From Gnetum montanum (Eukaryota; Streptophyta; Gnetopsida; Gnetales; Gnetaceae): a stretch of 64,000 nt of DNA. The notes under the pieces were generated by a model. That model did not search any database, had not been told where the DNA came from, and saw nothing but the letters and a program-made list of their open reading frames with translations. Position 1 is the first letter of the stretch. Each line of letters opens with the position of its first letter. The position numbers were made by a program, and so were the translations under genes. The DNA is taken from the NCBI GenBank assembly GCA_015680685.1, contig MNCI01017629.1, positions 639,794 to 703,793 of the forward strand. The letters run 5' to 3'. This document shows, in pieces, positions 30,903-43,099 of the stretch.

Positions 30903-31029
30903 AGCCTGGTAAGGCCTAATACTAGAAAAATTTTTCGTTACCATCATCCAATAGCCCAAAATGGCTTAAAACTACCAATGGCCCGAAATGGCCTAAAACT
31001 AGCGATGGCCTGGAATGGCCTAAAACTAA
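30903..31029 (+). repeat. T1 hairpin array, GGCC type
   Basis: Four units of the form GGCC/GCCT-(6 nt)-GGCC followed by TAAAACTA. It occupies the same position as 22702-22846 in T3. Confidence 0.8.
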
Positions 31030-31205
31030 AACGGGATGCTCCTAATGAATTTAATGCATAAAAAAAGAGAAAAATAAAATAAAAATAAATATAACATATA
31101 AGCCAAAGTAAAATAAATCTCTTCGTATTTCATTTTTTCTTTCATAAATCAATAATGTTTATCACATTCTTTGTGGGAATTCAAATAAAATGTTCAGTTG
31201 CTACG

Positions 31206-34200
31206 CTATGACCCTTCGCTTTCTCCATCATTCCTTGCTTCATTAGGCCCTTTGTTTTCATTTGGATTTTGTACCACATTAAAATGAACTACTCATCTAA
31301 AGCTATAATAAAGACTCGAATAAAATAAATTATCACTATGCCAAAAGGTAACTAACCCGAGATGGTCCCACGTCTGTTTCAGGGGGTATCCTATCCAGGC
31401 CTACTGCCAAGCATTGCAAGATCTCCTCTTCTGTAATATCATCCAAATTCCTATCTCCTAAGTTAGTGCTTCCTAAAAATTTCTCCTTTTCTATGGATGT
31501 CCATCTCAGTGGCCCTGGAGAAAAGGCGACAGTGGTAGTCTCACCCACAAGAAATGTCATTTCCCTTTCGAGAGATTCACTTACTGTCACCTATTGCATA
31601 AACCTGTCGTAAGCCCTAGAAGCACCAATAATGTTGAGGAATACCTCATAAGTATGTAACTTAACTGAGGCATCCCTATATTGGTTACGGTAGGTGGCAT
31701 TTTCTAGCTTATACATGTGTTTGTGATTTTTCTGTGTCTGCACCCACTTGTAAACTTTTACACTGTAGTCCTCCTAGTCTTGGTTCTTCTAGGATAATAG
31801 GTCCATTTGCATGCACTATTCTATTATTTCATGAGTGGCCTCATTGTTGCATCACACAACCATCTAATACCTTGCATAGTCAATGATGGTCATACGCCAA
31901 CTACCGTTGTTGGTGTCTCGGGCCAACAGGAATTCATTACGGGATCAGAGATCTCCCACCTCGGTGGTCAAGTCGGCCTTCTCCTTCTCAAGCCTTTGTA
32001 CCCTTTTCCAGAGGTCTTTGTTCACACGCTAGCATTCCCACAAGGAGCATGTCGAGTATAGTACATATTGGATTGCTTCATTGTATACGTGACAAGGTAC
32101 TTCGGTCACCTCCGGTGGAAATTTAGGCACGACATTGACCTCAACTGCTCATTTGGGGTCCCTCTTGGGATGGGAGGCTGCTAACTACATATACAAAGGC
32201 ATTATTCATAGTGGTATAGTGAAGAAACAAAATTTTAAAGAGTCTAGTGTAGCAATTTTGATGTACCCACTTCCAGGTTGATCTACCTCAGACGGGCAAT
32301 CATGTCATCGACCACCCCTTCCATGAAAGTAAATTTATCAAGGGTCTTAGTCTACGGTCACCAGAGGATCGAGGAAGGGTGAGAGGTATGAATAGTGGTG
32401 TCAGCTGTATAATGAAACATGTTATCCACAATGGAGGTAAATCACAATAAAGCTAATGAATAACATAAATGACAATGTAAAGCTCCTACCCAACAAACCC
32501 TCAGGGGTGATAGTGGGAGGGTCGCCCATCGGCACACTATCAAATATGCAGTCAAACTCACCAGCATTCAAATGAAGCCCCTCTCCTTCCAGCTTACCCA
32601 ACAACATAGCAACGTCCTCAATGCTCATGTGTCCATTCAGTACTAATCTGCTCTCTGCATAAGGGTCATTAGCAAAGGCCTCTTCCTGATTACAAGAAGC
32701 CTCTTCCTCATTGGTTGGGCCCCTTTCTTCATCAACAGGGGCCTCCTCTTCATCAGTAGAGACCTACTTCTCACTAGTCGAGGCCCTTTCTTCTATAGCA
32801 GGGGCCACTTCTTCATTGGCTGGGGCCCTCTCCTCTATAGCTGGAGCATCCTCATTTTTTCTAGTCACCCCGGTTGTGGGGGTTTCCATCTCTTCTTCTC
32901 CTTCTTCCTCTTCTTCCTCTGCTAATAAAGCATAGTCATAGTAAGCAAATCATACCAACTTAAAGTAAATTTTATGTTGTATAATGCTACCTAGCATAAC
33001 ACAGCATAGCAAATGTTAGCCAAAAAATAATAAAAAAAATACTTACCAATCAGAGGCTACACTCTGCAAAGTTTGAGTCGTAGCTTCTTCCCCCTCTCTT
33101 CATGAGTACAGGGGTTCTCGTCAGTAGGGTGGGACCTCTTACATTGCAACTTGCTCATCACCATCTCTGAAATGAGGTTTTACCCCCTTGTCACACTACC
33201 AATAGTAATGGGGGGTGCCTCTCCCATGCTATCTTGGGCCCAAAAGTTGCATGCCACCTAATCCCTAGTCGTCATTGAGAACGATTCCCTGATAGCTTCC
33301 AAGGGATCCTAAGATTGGGTGGTACAGAAGACATGGAAAATCCATCGTTTTGAAATCTAGCTATGATCTTGTAGTACCTAGAACCCATTCTCATGGACTA
33401 CCAAGAATTTCGCAAAATTCCACAGGTAGGCTATGAAGAAGGCATGGTGCATGTTGAAATAGGACTGAAGCTTCCCGTAGAGCTTGACCATCTCAGCCTG
33501 CATGCCTCTACAAATGTCTTTGGCTAAATTGTAATGGGTCCCCTCTTTCATGACATCCCTCATTATCTAAGCCTACTCAATTTTAATGATTTTTCCTTGG
33601 GATAGTAGCTTGGGGAAGGCATAGGCACAGAAGATAGGGTAAACCATTTTGGCCACCCATAGCCTGACTTTCTTAATATAGATCCCCTTTTGGTCATTTG
33701 CTGCTCCTAGCCACTCCTTGATGTCCCCTTGATTGTTTGCATATTTCTTGGATTTTTATCCCATGGGGAGACCATCATAGGGGATGCCAAAAATATTTGC
33801 AAACAATTGATTATTGACTCAAACACCATGCGCACACCATGAACACGTGTGTGGAAGAGGTTTGCCTTTTTGGCGAAGGAGTTGGCTAGGGAAAGCATCT
33901 TGGCATACGGGACGTTAGGGTTAATAGCCAAAAATAAGTCCATAAGTCCAGTCTCTTGAAGGTTATGGAAAAGCGTGGTTGGGGCCCAATTACAGAGCCA
34001 ACACTGGGTCTCCGCCACCTCCCCATACTTGAAAAAGAGGTTGGCCTCGTTGCGCCTGGAGGTGATCACAGTCACCTCTTGGGATTTCTTCACCACTAAA
34101 ATGGTTTGCAAAAAACAAAAAAAAGAGAGAGAGAGAGAAAGTTAGCAAAAGGTAAACATCACTTGAACAAATGATAGTGAATTCACACCTTAGCATACCA

Positions 34201-35965
34201 GGTTTAAATGGCATGGGAAATGGTGGGAGATCCACCAACATGTCTTCGATGGTGAGTGGCCTAAGGGATGCCCATTCCCTATCCAACCAGTCGACTTCTT
34301 TACACTTCCCATAAAATTGGGAATACCAGGTTGGATAGGTTTTGAACTCACCCAAAAATTGGCCTATTACATTGGTGTGCACATTCCCAATGGAGGAAAA
34401 CTCCCACAGGGCCATCTGTGCCAATGCCAAGGCCTCTATGTTACCATGGAGACCACTCTTGTCAATAAAAAACCTGGAAACACACAAAAAAATGCATATA
34501 TACACTATTGATACCTATGTCCAGTGTAGCATGGATTACACAATGAAAAAATACCTTCATACAACTCACGTACCGGCATACTAAATAGTTCCAGGTGGGT
34601 TTTGAAAGAAGGTGCCCATGTGACGGGCAACAAAAAACATGTTGCATAAGTGATAATACTTATACTCAGGCATTTCCTAAATCCAACTTAAGCACCTTAA
34701 TATTTTTGGATGCTAGTTGGAATCTTCTACTTGATCGCCTCTAATTGACCCATCAGTCAAAAATTTTAGAATACTCTGATTTGCCCTAGGCAATAGGATT
34801 TCTATGATTGTGGTTGTTGTCTCCATTGATAAGTATGACCAAATAATCACACTAAAATCCTAAAGGAGGAACTATAGGAAGTTCCATGCACCCTCCTAGA
34901 ACCAGATCACCTGCTACCCCACACATGCATGGGGAGAAGGGACATTGGCCACCAGTTTGCTAAGGCATCACAGGACTCCCACAATATCCAGGATAATCAA
35001 AATGGGTTTCAACATGACCTTGCACAATGAAGAACCAAACGTTAGCACTACGTATGAGTGAAGGTTACACGTAGCGTAGCATAACCCTCTCATTACATGT
35101 AGTGTAGCATGACACTTTCTTTGCATATAGTGTAGCATGGCCTCCCAGTCCCAGATCTTTCTTTAAAAATAAAAGAAAACAGAACAAAAATAATGGGCAA
35201 CGTAGCAACACAATACTTGTAGCGTAGCATAGGCATCAAGCCCCGCATAATGTAACAACATTTAGATGCAAATGCATGACATGTGATTTAGTAGATGAAC
35301 ACGAACAGACAGACGCACAACACATCACTATCACGGGCATGGCAATATGACAAACTTAACAAAAAAACAAATTCAGCAATGTAGCGATATTGTAGATTTA
35401 GCAGTGTAGCAATGCAACAAACTTCAAGACCTTATGACATATTGGCGTACCATAATAAAAACATAACAAAGTGTAGATAAGAAATAATTCACTGTGCTAC
35501 AATCATACTTTTTCTGTACAAAATAATTTGTGCTATACTATGTTAAACACGTGTCGCATTTGTCAAATCGTGTAGGTGGCCAAACCCTCCTAAGGGTGGC
35601 ATGCTATGCTAACCATGTGGTAAGTTGTCTAGACTCACCCAAACCCCCATGAAAAGGCAATGACAACAATGGTGGCTGAGGCGATACCGCATGCAGCTAT
35701 AGCGTAACATTCATATACCCGCTATGGCCAACCAGCAATAGCAGTAGTGTATCATCAAAAATGATGACCAAAAAAATGGCAAAGACACAGATTTTAGTAA
35801 TAACAATTGCAATGGTCTAAAAAACAAAGGCAACATAGCAACTTAGCAAGCAGATAGAGTCTCCTCCCACACTTCAATGTGTGCCTGGGATAGGTGCTCG
35901 AAAGTGTCATTGACTTCATCCACCTTAGCGAGCCCTCAATGCTTACATTCGCCTTTAGGTGCCAC
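31206..35965 (-). pseudogene. Antisense multi-exon gene in T1 (second copy)
   Basis: It matches the T3 antisense gene exon by exon. Exon 1 is at about 35965-35845 (APKGECKH..LAKVDE, start codon now GTG). Exon 2 is at about 35018-34574 (LKPILIILDIVGVL, FSVIIWSYLS, FFQNPPGTI). Exon 3 is 34473-34199 (FFIDKSGLHGNIEALALAQM). Exon 4 runs from 34095 (VTVITSRRNEANLFFKYGEV, FNMHHAFFIAYLWNFAKFLV). An acidic repeat exon lies at about 32940-32500 (EERAPANEEVAPAIEERA). The exon-7 equivalent ends near 31350 at a GTTAGT donor. A short last exon (31270-31206) is tentative. Intron positions 2 and 3 are the same as in T3. Many stops. Shared structure at this level of divergence means the gene was in the ancestor of both elements. 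Confidence 0.7.
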
Positions 35966-36323
35966 TGCTTCACTTGCAGATGCTGTCAGCTGCTATGCTA
36001 CATTGTTTTGCTTTCTCTCAGCACAACCGCACTATGCTCTAGATGTGGGCTCTATGCTCTAACAATGAAAATGATAAATTTACCAAGGATAAACCCCTAT
36101 TTATAGCCAACATGGTGAAAAGAAGTTAATGTCCCTTGCATGTTAATGTCCCTTGCATCTTTGAACCTACTCATGGTCCACCAAGACCTTAAACTGGTAA
36201 CTTGTGAACTTGGCCAAATATTTGATGATCATTTCATGTTTCATTGTAGCTTTGCAAATATTTATTACACATTACTACTACAAATAGGTATCACTTGACC
36301 AAGATTTCTCTTATTTTGGTAGG
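35966..36323 (+). other. T1 interval between the antisense gene and pol
   Basis: Upstream region of the antisense gene on one strand and of RT on the other. It is AT-rich, with no clear promoter motif. The pol frame becomes readable at about 36324. Confidence 0.4.
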
Positions 36324-37960
36324 TTGAACAAAATGGCCATGCAGCGTGATCTACATTCACTTTTAACCTTTACAAGTCCTCATGGCAAACTTGAAAGATA
36401 TCTGAACTTAGAGTTGATAGATTGGGATTCATCTACTAATAACACTATAGCATCCCTAGAAACGTCCCTAGATTGGCCCAAACATTTGGTCCAAGCCTTA
36501 GACATAGAGGCTGGGGATGTGACCAAGGACCCTCTCATCAAAGCATTGGTAACGACATCCAAGGGGGAAATAAAGATAGTAAAACTTAGTTCCCTCCTAG
36601 ATCAACACATGCAAGAGGATGTATCCAGAGTCCTTCAATACAACATCAAAGTATTTTCATTGTCCTATAATGACATGCTAGGCTTAGACCAATGGCTAAT
36701 ACAACATAACATTGTACTAGATCCACATGTCAAATCAGTTAAACAAAAGGCTCAGAAAATTAAACCAGAAATCACACTAGCTATACATGATGAAATTACA
36801 AAGCTATACCAAGTAGGCTTCATTCACATGGTCAATTACTTGGAGTGGGTATCAAACATCATTATATTCTCTAAGAAAATGGAAGAAATACAAATTTGTA
36901 TAAACTTCCGAGATCTAAACAAAGTAACGATTAAAGATGACTTCCCGCTAGCAAGTATTGACCAACTTATCGACACTACAGCTGGTCATGCTTTACTATC
37001 CTTCATGGATGGGTTCTCATGTTATAATCAAATTTGCATAAATCTAGAGCATCATTTGATGACTACTTTCATGACCCCTTGGGGTACCTTTTATTACACT
37101 ATGATGCCCTTTGGTATCTAAAATGCTGGAGCAACCTATCAACGAGCCATGACCTACATATTTAGCGACTACCTCCTAAAGAGATTAAATGATTATGTGG
37201 ATGACATAGCAGTCAAGTCTAAGATAGCTATTGATCATCTCACTAATCTAGATGTAGTCCTGAAGCATTTTCATAGGCATGAATTGCATCTTAATCCAAA
37301 GAAGTATGTTTTCAGTCTAAAAACCAGATGCATGCCAAGGTTTGTAGTATCGGAGGCTAGAATATGAGTGGACCCTGACAAAGTTAAGGCCATTGTTAAC
37401 CTAGCACCCCCTACTAACCTTAAAGAATTATGTAGGTTGCAAGGTAGAATACAGTTCATCAAAAGGTTTATATCAAGGTTTACTGACAAGTTATACCCCA
37501 TGCAACATTTACTAAAGAAGGGAGTTAACTTTGAGTGGACAACACAGTGTCAAAAAGCCTTTGATGACATGAAGAGAGAGCTTTTACACCTCCCAACTAT
37601 TTACCCAGCACATAGGGATAAGCCTTTCTACATCTACCTTGCCACCTTAGACACATCTATCGTAGCATTATTATGCTAGAAAAGAGAAGACGACTTTGAA
37701 ATCCCAGTCTATTACTTGAGCCATGCATTAATAGCATATGAAGCAAAATACAACGAAGTGGAAAGGAATTGTCTTGCTTTAGTGTTTATGCTAAAACAAT
37801 GGAGACACTACCTATTCTGTAGCTAGATGAACCTTATATGCAAAAGAAATGTACTTTAGGCTATCATGAACAACTTATATGAAAGTAGCAGGATAGCTCG
37901 ATTGAAAGCTATAATGGCAGAATTCGATTTACACTATGTAGTCCAATCATCGACAAAAGG
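36324..37960 (+). pseudogene. T1 reverse transcriptase and first RNase H
   Basis: The RT motifs run in order: KPEITLAIHDEITKLYQVGF, ICINFRDLNKVTIKDDFPLA, FMDGFSCYNQI and TPWGTFYYTMMPFG. The catalytic YVDD is intact at 37194-37205. NLKELCRLQGRIQFIKRFIS follows in the connection region. The first RNase H is marked by IPVYYLSHALIAYEAKYNEV and LALVFMLKQWRHYLF (about 37700-37825). This enzyme copies genomic RNA to DNA and degrades the RNA strand. Stops at about 37120, 37365 and 37678 break it; the residues around the active site survive. The relation to T3 and F RT is close. Confidence 0.88.
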
Positions 37961-38059
37961 ACAAGCAATAGCTACGTAGATCATGATCTCACCAGTTTAT
38001 GATTAGGCAACCATAGAACCTAAAATCCCCAATGAACATGTTAGCAGTATCAACCTTGT

Positions 38060-38320
38060 GCCATTGCATTTCGAGGCCACTTTGCATTTCGATGGCACTT
38101 CAACCATGTGAGGTGGTAGTGCTTCCACCATCATTACATTCCCCTTGGGGGATATGTAACCTTTTTCTTACCACTTCATGTTCCTTTGTACAAACAATGT
38201 AGCTGAGTACAAAGGACTCCTTAAGGACCTCTTAGTAGCCCAGCAACTAAAGATCCAACATTTGGCAGTCTGAGGTGACTCTCAACTTATTGTCAACTAA
38301 ATCACTAAAGTCTATGCCTT
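38060..38320 (+). pseudogene. T1 second (archaeal-like) RNase H
   Basis: The frame reads LHFDGTSTM (about 38083), then TNNVAEYKGLLKDLLVAQQL (about 38195-38255), then GDSQLIVN (about 38272-38295). The D..E..D spacing and the NxAEYxxL motif are those of the second RNase H that the Tat/Ogre lineage acquired between its own RNase H and integrase. Stops after TM, GDM and V break the frame. The finding fixes the lineage. Confidence 0.75.
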
Positions 38321-38744
38321 TAAAGCTTTGCACTTATAGCCTTATTGTTATTTGGCAAAAACATGTTGAAACAATTCACTATGATAGACATCCAGCATGT
38401 GCCATGTAGCAAGAACACCGTAGCTGATTTGTTAGCCATGCTAGCATTAAACATGCCACCACACCTATTTGCAACTTTACCTACTTCGATAACAGAATGA
38501 AGAGACCCTATCAACCAAGCAGTACACGTGGCCTTCGTAAGCACTACCAATGCCCAAGAGTGGTACACTAACATGAAAGCCTACGTACAACATGGTGAAC
38601 CCCCACACAGCTTGACATCTATCCAAAGGGCTGCAATTTGAAAGCAAGCACGATAGTATGTCCTCGTAAGAGATAATACCTTATGTAAATGCTCCTTTGA
38701 TGGAATACTATTAACTTGCATTGGTGGGGAAGAGGCACAGAAAA

Positions 38745-39802
38745 TTTTTAGCGAAGTCCATGAAGGGCTTTGTGGAGGACACATAGCTCCTATGGCTATG
38801 GCAACTAAAATCAGACGCCTAGGGTATTACTGGCCTTTCATGGAACGAGATTGCTTTGCTAAAGTTAAGACATGTGATACATGCCAACATTATGAAAATC
38901 TTATACACGTGTCACCTATTGAGTTACAACATATGTAGATCACATAGCCATTCCAACGATGGGGACTAGATATCATAGGACCCATAACACCTAAGTCTTC
39001 CACAGGACATAGCTTCATCATTACTGCCACTGAGTACTTGACGAAGTGGGTAGAGGCTATCCCCCTTAGGAAAACTACATCTCAATAGGTTTGCCACTTC
39101 ATCTTAGATAACATCATAACAAGGTTTGGTCTTCCCATGACTATTGTGATGGACAATGGGCCATAGCTAAGTAGTGCAGAAACTAGAACCTTTTGTAGAA
39201 ACCTTGGCATTAAGCAATCATTTTTGTTGTCATATTACGCACAAGCTAATAGTCAGGTAGAGGGAACAAACAAGAACATCATCAACTTGCTTAAAAGAAT
39301 GCTTAGCAATAGCAAGATGTGATGGCAAGAGAAAATCCTCTATGTGCTATGGGCCTACAGTATGATGTGTAGGATGGCTATAGGTAAGACTCCCTATAGC
39401 CTAGTTTACAGATATGAAGTAGTGTTACCTCTTGAATTGTAAGTACTGTCACTATGGATGATCCTTTCAAGCGTCATGAACGAAGCCCAAAACAACACAT
39501 CAAGGATTATTGACCTCGAATCCTTAGAGGAAGAGTGTGCACTAACATTGGATCATATCGAATGGTATCAAGAAAAGCAATGGCAAAAGCATCATGAAAA
39601 CCTACATCAACTACAGATCAAAAAGGGGGACCTAGTTTTCAAAGTTATCTATGAACATGTAGAGAAGTTTTTAGAAAACTGGGAAGGTTCATTCATAGTC
39701 ACAAAAGCATACAAGGATGGAGCCTTCAAACTGGCAAAAATGAATGGAAGAGAGTTTACAAATCCTATGAACCACTTATACTTGAAGCTATACTACGTCT
39801 AA
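38745..39802 (+). pseudogene. T1 integrase
   Basis: The HHCC zinc finger spans about 38750-38895 ([15 protein letters not shown] ... CDTCQHY). The core follows with LDIIGP (first Asp, about 38965), VMDNGP (second Asp, about 39148) and QVEGTNKNI (Glu, about 39258), so the catalytic triad is retained. The C-terminal part (39458-39802) has LQIKKGDLVF and GSFIVTKAYKDGAFKLAKMNG, the usual end of plant Ty3 integrases, with no chromodomain. Several stops and a frame change near 39440 disable it. Confidence 0.88.
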
Positions 39803-39823
39803 TGGAAAAGTAAGGTAAGCATC

Positions 39824-40154
39824 GATAGTCTGCTACGACTATAAACTGGCATCCATAGTTTTCTATGACTATAAACTGGCACAAACAGTTCACCATGACT
39901 ATAAAATTTTAAAAATAGTCAACCATGACTATAAACTAGTAAATAACATCTACCATGATGTTAAACTAGCACATACGGTGCGCTACGACCTTAAATTGGC
40001 CCATCCACTATCCGCTACGATGATAAACTAGCACAGCTGTATGCTAGGATCTTAAACTAGCATAGTGGTCTCCTAGGACCTTAAACTAGCACATTGCAGT
40101 CTACTGGGACCTTAAACCACTACATTTGATGGTTTACCAAGACCTTAAACTAGG
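39824..40154 (+). repeat. T1 hairpin array after integrase
   Basis: About ten units. Examples: ATAGTC-TGCTAC-GACTAT, GGTC-TCCTA-GGACC and GGTTT-ACCA-AGACC. Each is followed by TTAAACTAG, ATAAACTGG or a close form. Stem sequences differ between units, but their two halves remain complementary. Confidence 0.8.
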
Positions 40155-40918
40155 TTCATGGCACAACATTCTCAACTTGCATCCAAGACCATTCAAACAA
40201 GCGAGCATGCATAAAGCAAACACTATGTTGTAGTTCCAAAACATAGTTCATGATGACAAGAAAGCACCCTCTATAATGTATGTGATGCCACTATGTCTAG
40301 TATCTTATTGATCCTCTGGAGATCTCATCTGACATCTTGCTGACCTTCTGGAGCTACCGCTACCATAGCTCATCACCCTGGTAGTGGCTTCCATTGTCAG
40401 CAACTATTGCTGGAGTTCTAGCACTATTGTGGCCTAGCCACAAGGTTGCTATCCTCCAGCTCCCGCCATCATCCGAGATCAAAATATGTTCAGCTGTTAG
40501 GCCTCTCACCTTATAGCTAAATAGAATGATGTTTTCCTTGGGATGGGACTCCTAAGCACTCACATCACTATAACTCCTAGCCCCCTCGGTGTTGGCCCCT
40601 TCGGCTTGCCATTGCCAGAATTGCATTCAGCCTTCCTGCTTTAGACGTTGCATGCCTTAGCAATGGTGCCTATTACTTCAATGATTTCTAAAGAAATTAA
40701 GACCTTTTCCTAACTGCATTTCATGGTTACATTTCTCTAGTCTGCTTCCTATTGTGCTTGCAGGATACGGGCTAAGATGGCGTTGGTTAGAGATGCATTT
40801 TGCTAGAAGGTTAGGACACCACATCATTCTAAGGTGACCACTCTGACTAGCTTAGCTACTTAGGAGTGCATATCCTACCCTTCCTATTAACCTTCTTGAT
40901 CTCATTTCACACCCGTAG
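40155..40918 (+). other. T1 3' region, part 1
   Basis: Non-coding stretch after the hairpin array, ending at the T4 insertion. No motif recognised. It continues at 47720. Confidence 0.5.
40914..40918 (+). repeat. TSD of T4, left copy
   Basis: CGTAG; the right copy CATAG is at 47715-47719. Confidence 0.75.
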
Positions 40919-41482
40919 TGTGATAGAGGTAGTAGTGTTAGTGACGACCTACTACCTCCCCCATGGTTCGGGGGTCGTTGGGGCACAAGGGGTCCTCCTC
41001 TCCTTGTGTCTTTGGAACCATACTAGCATGGCAGTTCCATGCATTAGTAAGAGGAGGCTATGACCTACCTCATTACCCCAATTGGTAGGACCTTACCTAG
41101 GAGGGTTGCATAGTTCAACTTTGCATTGGGGTGTTTTTACCAGGTGTGTCATGGGACGTGCTATGGGATGTTGCGTTTGCTCCTTGGAGCATGACACCAA
41201 CTACTAGCATGCAGTGATGAATCTGAAGGGTTTAGTTGGTAGTCCCCATGGTCTCCATGTGAGTGGAGTAAGGGAGTGCTATCTAGCTTGTTAGTGTATT
41301 GTGAATTTTTTTTATGAAACACCACTCACGAGACATGCTAACACTCACACATTGTTTGTTGGCATGTGTTTCAGGATTGTTGATTGCTGAGGTGTATTCC
41401 TCTTGAGTTTTGTCCTGATTCAGAATCTTCTTGGGAAACTCTTGGGGTGCTAAACAACATGCTCAGGGAAAATATTGTTACA
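40919..41482 (+). mobile_element. 5' LTR of T4
   Basis: TGTGATAGAGG to TTGTTACA, 564 bp, aligned along its whole length with 47151-47714. Confidence 0.88.
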
Positions 41483-41484
41483 GA

Positions 41485-41497
41485 TGGCATGTGAGCC
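41485..41497 (+). promoter_or_regulatory. Probable PBS of T4
   Basis: TGGCATGTGAGCC, two bases after the LTR end. Ten of 13 bases agree with TGGTATCAGAGCC, the initiator-Met PBS common in chromoviruses. Confidence 0.55.
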
Positions 41498-41636
41498 TCA
41501 TAGTTTTAGTTATTAGTAAAACTTTCTTGCTAAGTGGGTGTGAGGGTTTGTGGTTTGTGAGGTTTCCATTTTTAACTTCTGCTAATCACTCTCCCTTTGA
41601 GGGTGGCCTTGTGCTAAAGCCCTCCCTTTGGCAAAC

Positions 41637-42985
41637 ATGGAGCCTGGTGGACCAAGTGACATGCCTGATGTTCAAGAAAATCTAGAAATTGAGGTTGTGA
41701 TTGAACTTCGTCAAGATGAGACTAAGTTTCAAACATTATGGGATCATGTCAAAGAAATTGATGCGGCCTTAGCCTATCCTAGTCCAGAAAACGTGGATGC
41801 GATCCATCACATTCTTAAAGATGTTGACTTTTCACAAGAAAAGATGGATCTTCACTCCAAGGATAGGGTGAAATTGGTGGAGGCTAAGGTTTCAATCTTG
41901 GAAGGTTTTCTGGATTGCATGATCAACCTCTACAAGGATCTATTCAGATCCTTGGAAGAGTTACAAACAAAAGCATCCTTGGTTGGGGACCTAGTTGGTC
42001 GGGTGAAAGTTCTGGAGGATGCCCTAGTGGGGGTAAATCAGGAACTATCTGATTTGAAAATTGAAAATGCCATCCTGAATCCTCCTTAGTAGGATGCTTG
42101 GCAAATGAGCCCGTAGCGATAGCCCATATCAAAGCTAGAGAACCGAGTTCTTATGATGGTAAGATAAATGATGCTAAAATTGATGCTTTCGTCCATGATG
42201 CGGTGATGTACCTAAATACCAGGGGTGTTCCTGCAACCTAAAAGGTCTCCATAGCATCACAATTTTTCATAGGAAGTGCTAAGCTATGGTGGCTTATTCT
42301 CCTTCATGCCCAAGAAAAGGGCAGAACGACAGAAAAGATCGAGACATGGGATAGCTTTAAGGCTGCATTAATCAAACAGTTCCATTCTGGGAACTCTGAA
42401 TGGATTGCTAAAACCAAGCTAGAGATCATAAAACATTTAAAGAAGCTTGAAGATTATTTTAATAGCTTCCAAGAACTCATGTTCCTAATTCTCGATATGG
42501 AAGATCGAGATCATTTCTTCAAGTTTGTAAATGGGCTACAACCATGGGCGTAGATGGAGTTGCATTGAAGAGGCATTGACTCCCTCATGGAGGGTATTGC
42601 AACTATTGGCACTTTTCTGGACTTCAAGGCAATGAAGCCAAATAAGGGCAAGCTTGGTAAGGATAAGCATGTCATGCCCTCCTACTCTCAGAGAATAGAT
42701 ACAGGATCCATCAAAGGTGGAAATACCTCTAGATCAGTTCAGCAAGGCAATCACCTGATGGGTGGTCCTCTGGGGAATCAAGGCTCTCAACAAAAACATA
42801 AGGATATAAGGAGTAAGTGGCAATCTAGGGCCAAGAATAAGTAGTTTATAGGAGGTGCCTTTAAGGGGCCAATTCAATGATTCTTATGTCGTGAAAATCA
42901 CTTGGCAAAAAAATTTTCCTTAAGTTCAGGAAGAACTGAGAACAGGAAAGGGCCAACTCCAAGGAAACAACTAATGGCACTCAAT
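41637..42985 (+). pseudogene. T4 gag
   Basis: ATG at 41637 (MEPGGPSDMPDVQEN). A coiled-coil N-terminal region (about 150 residues, Leu/Glu/Lys-rich) ends in a stop at 42089. The capsid domain follows from about 42100: FDGKINDAKIDAFVHDAVMY-like, then FFIGSAKLWWLILL and WDSFKAALIKQFHSGNSEW (about 42345-42410), the retrotransposon-gag signature. The zinc knuckle near 42875-42920 (FLCRENHLAKKFS) has lost two of its metal ligands. Four or more stops. Confidence 0.85.
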
Positions 42986-43099
42986 TATTTCCTTGACCCA
43001 TGCCTTCATATCACTAATGGAAGCATATCGAGGGAACAACGAAGGTTAGTGGTGATAATGGAGTTATCAAACATGGTTACACAGAGGTCAGGAGCTGGA

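Noticed and set aside
32711-32935. Ser-rich plus-strand frame
   Set aside because: Complement of the Glu-rich repeat exon of the T1 antisense gene.
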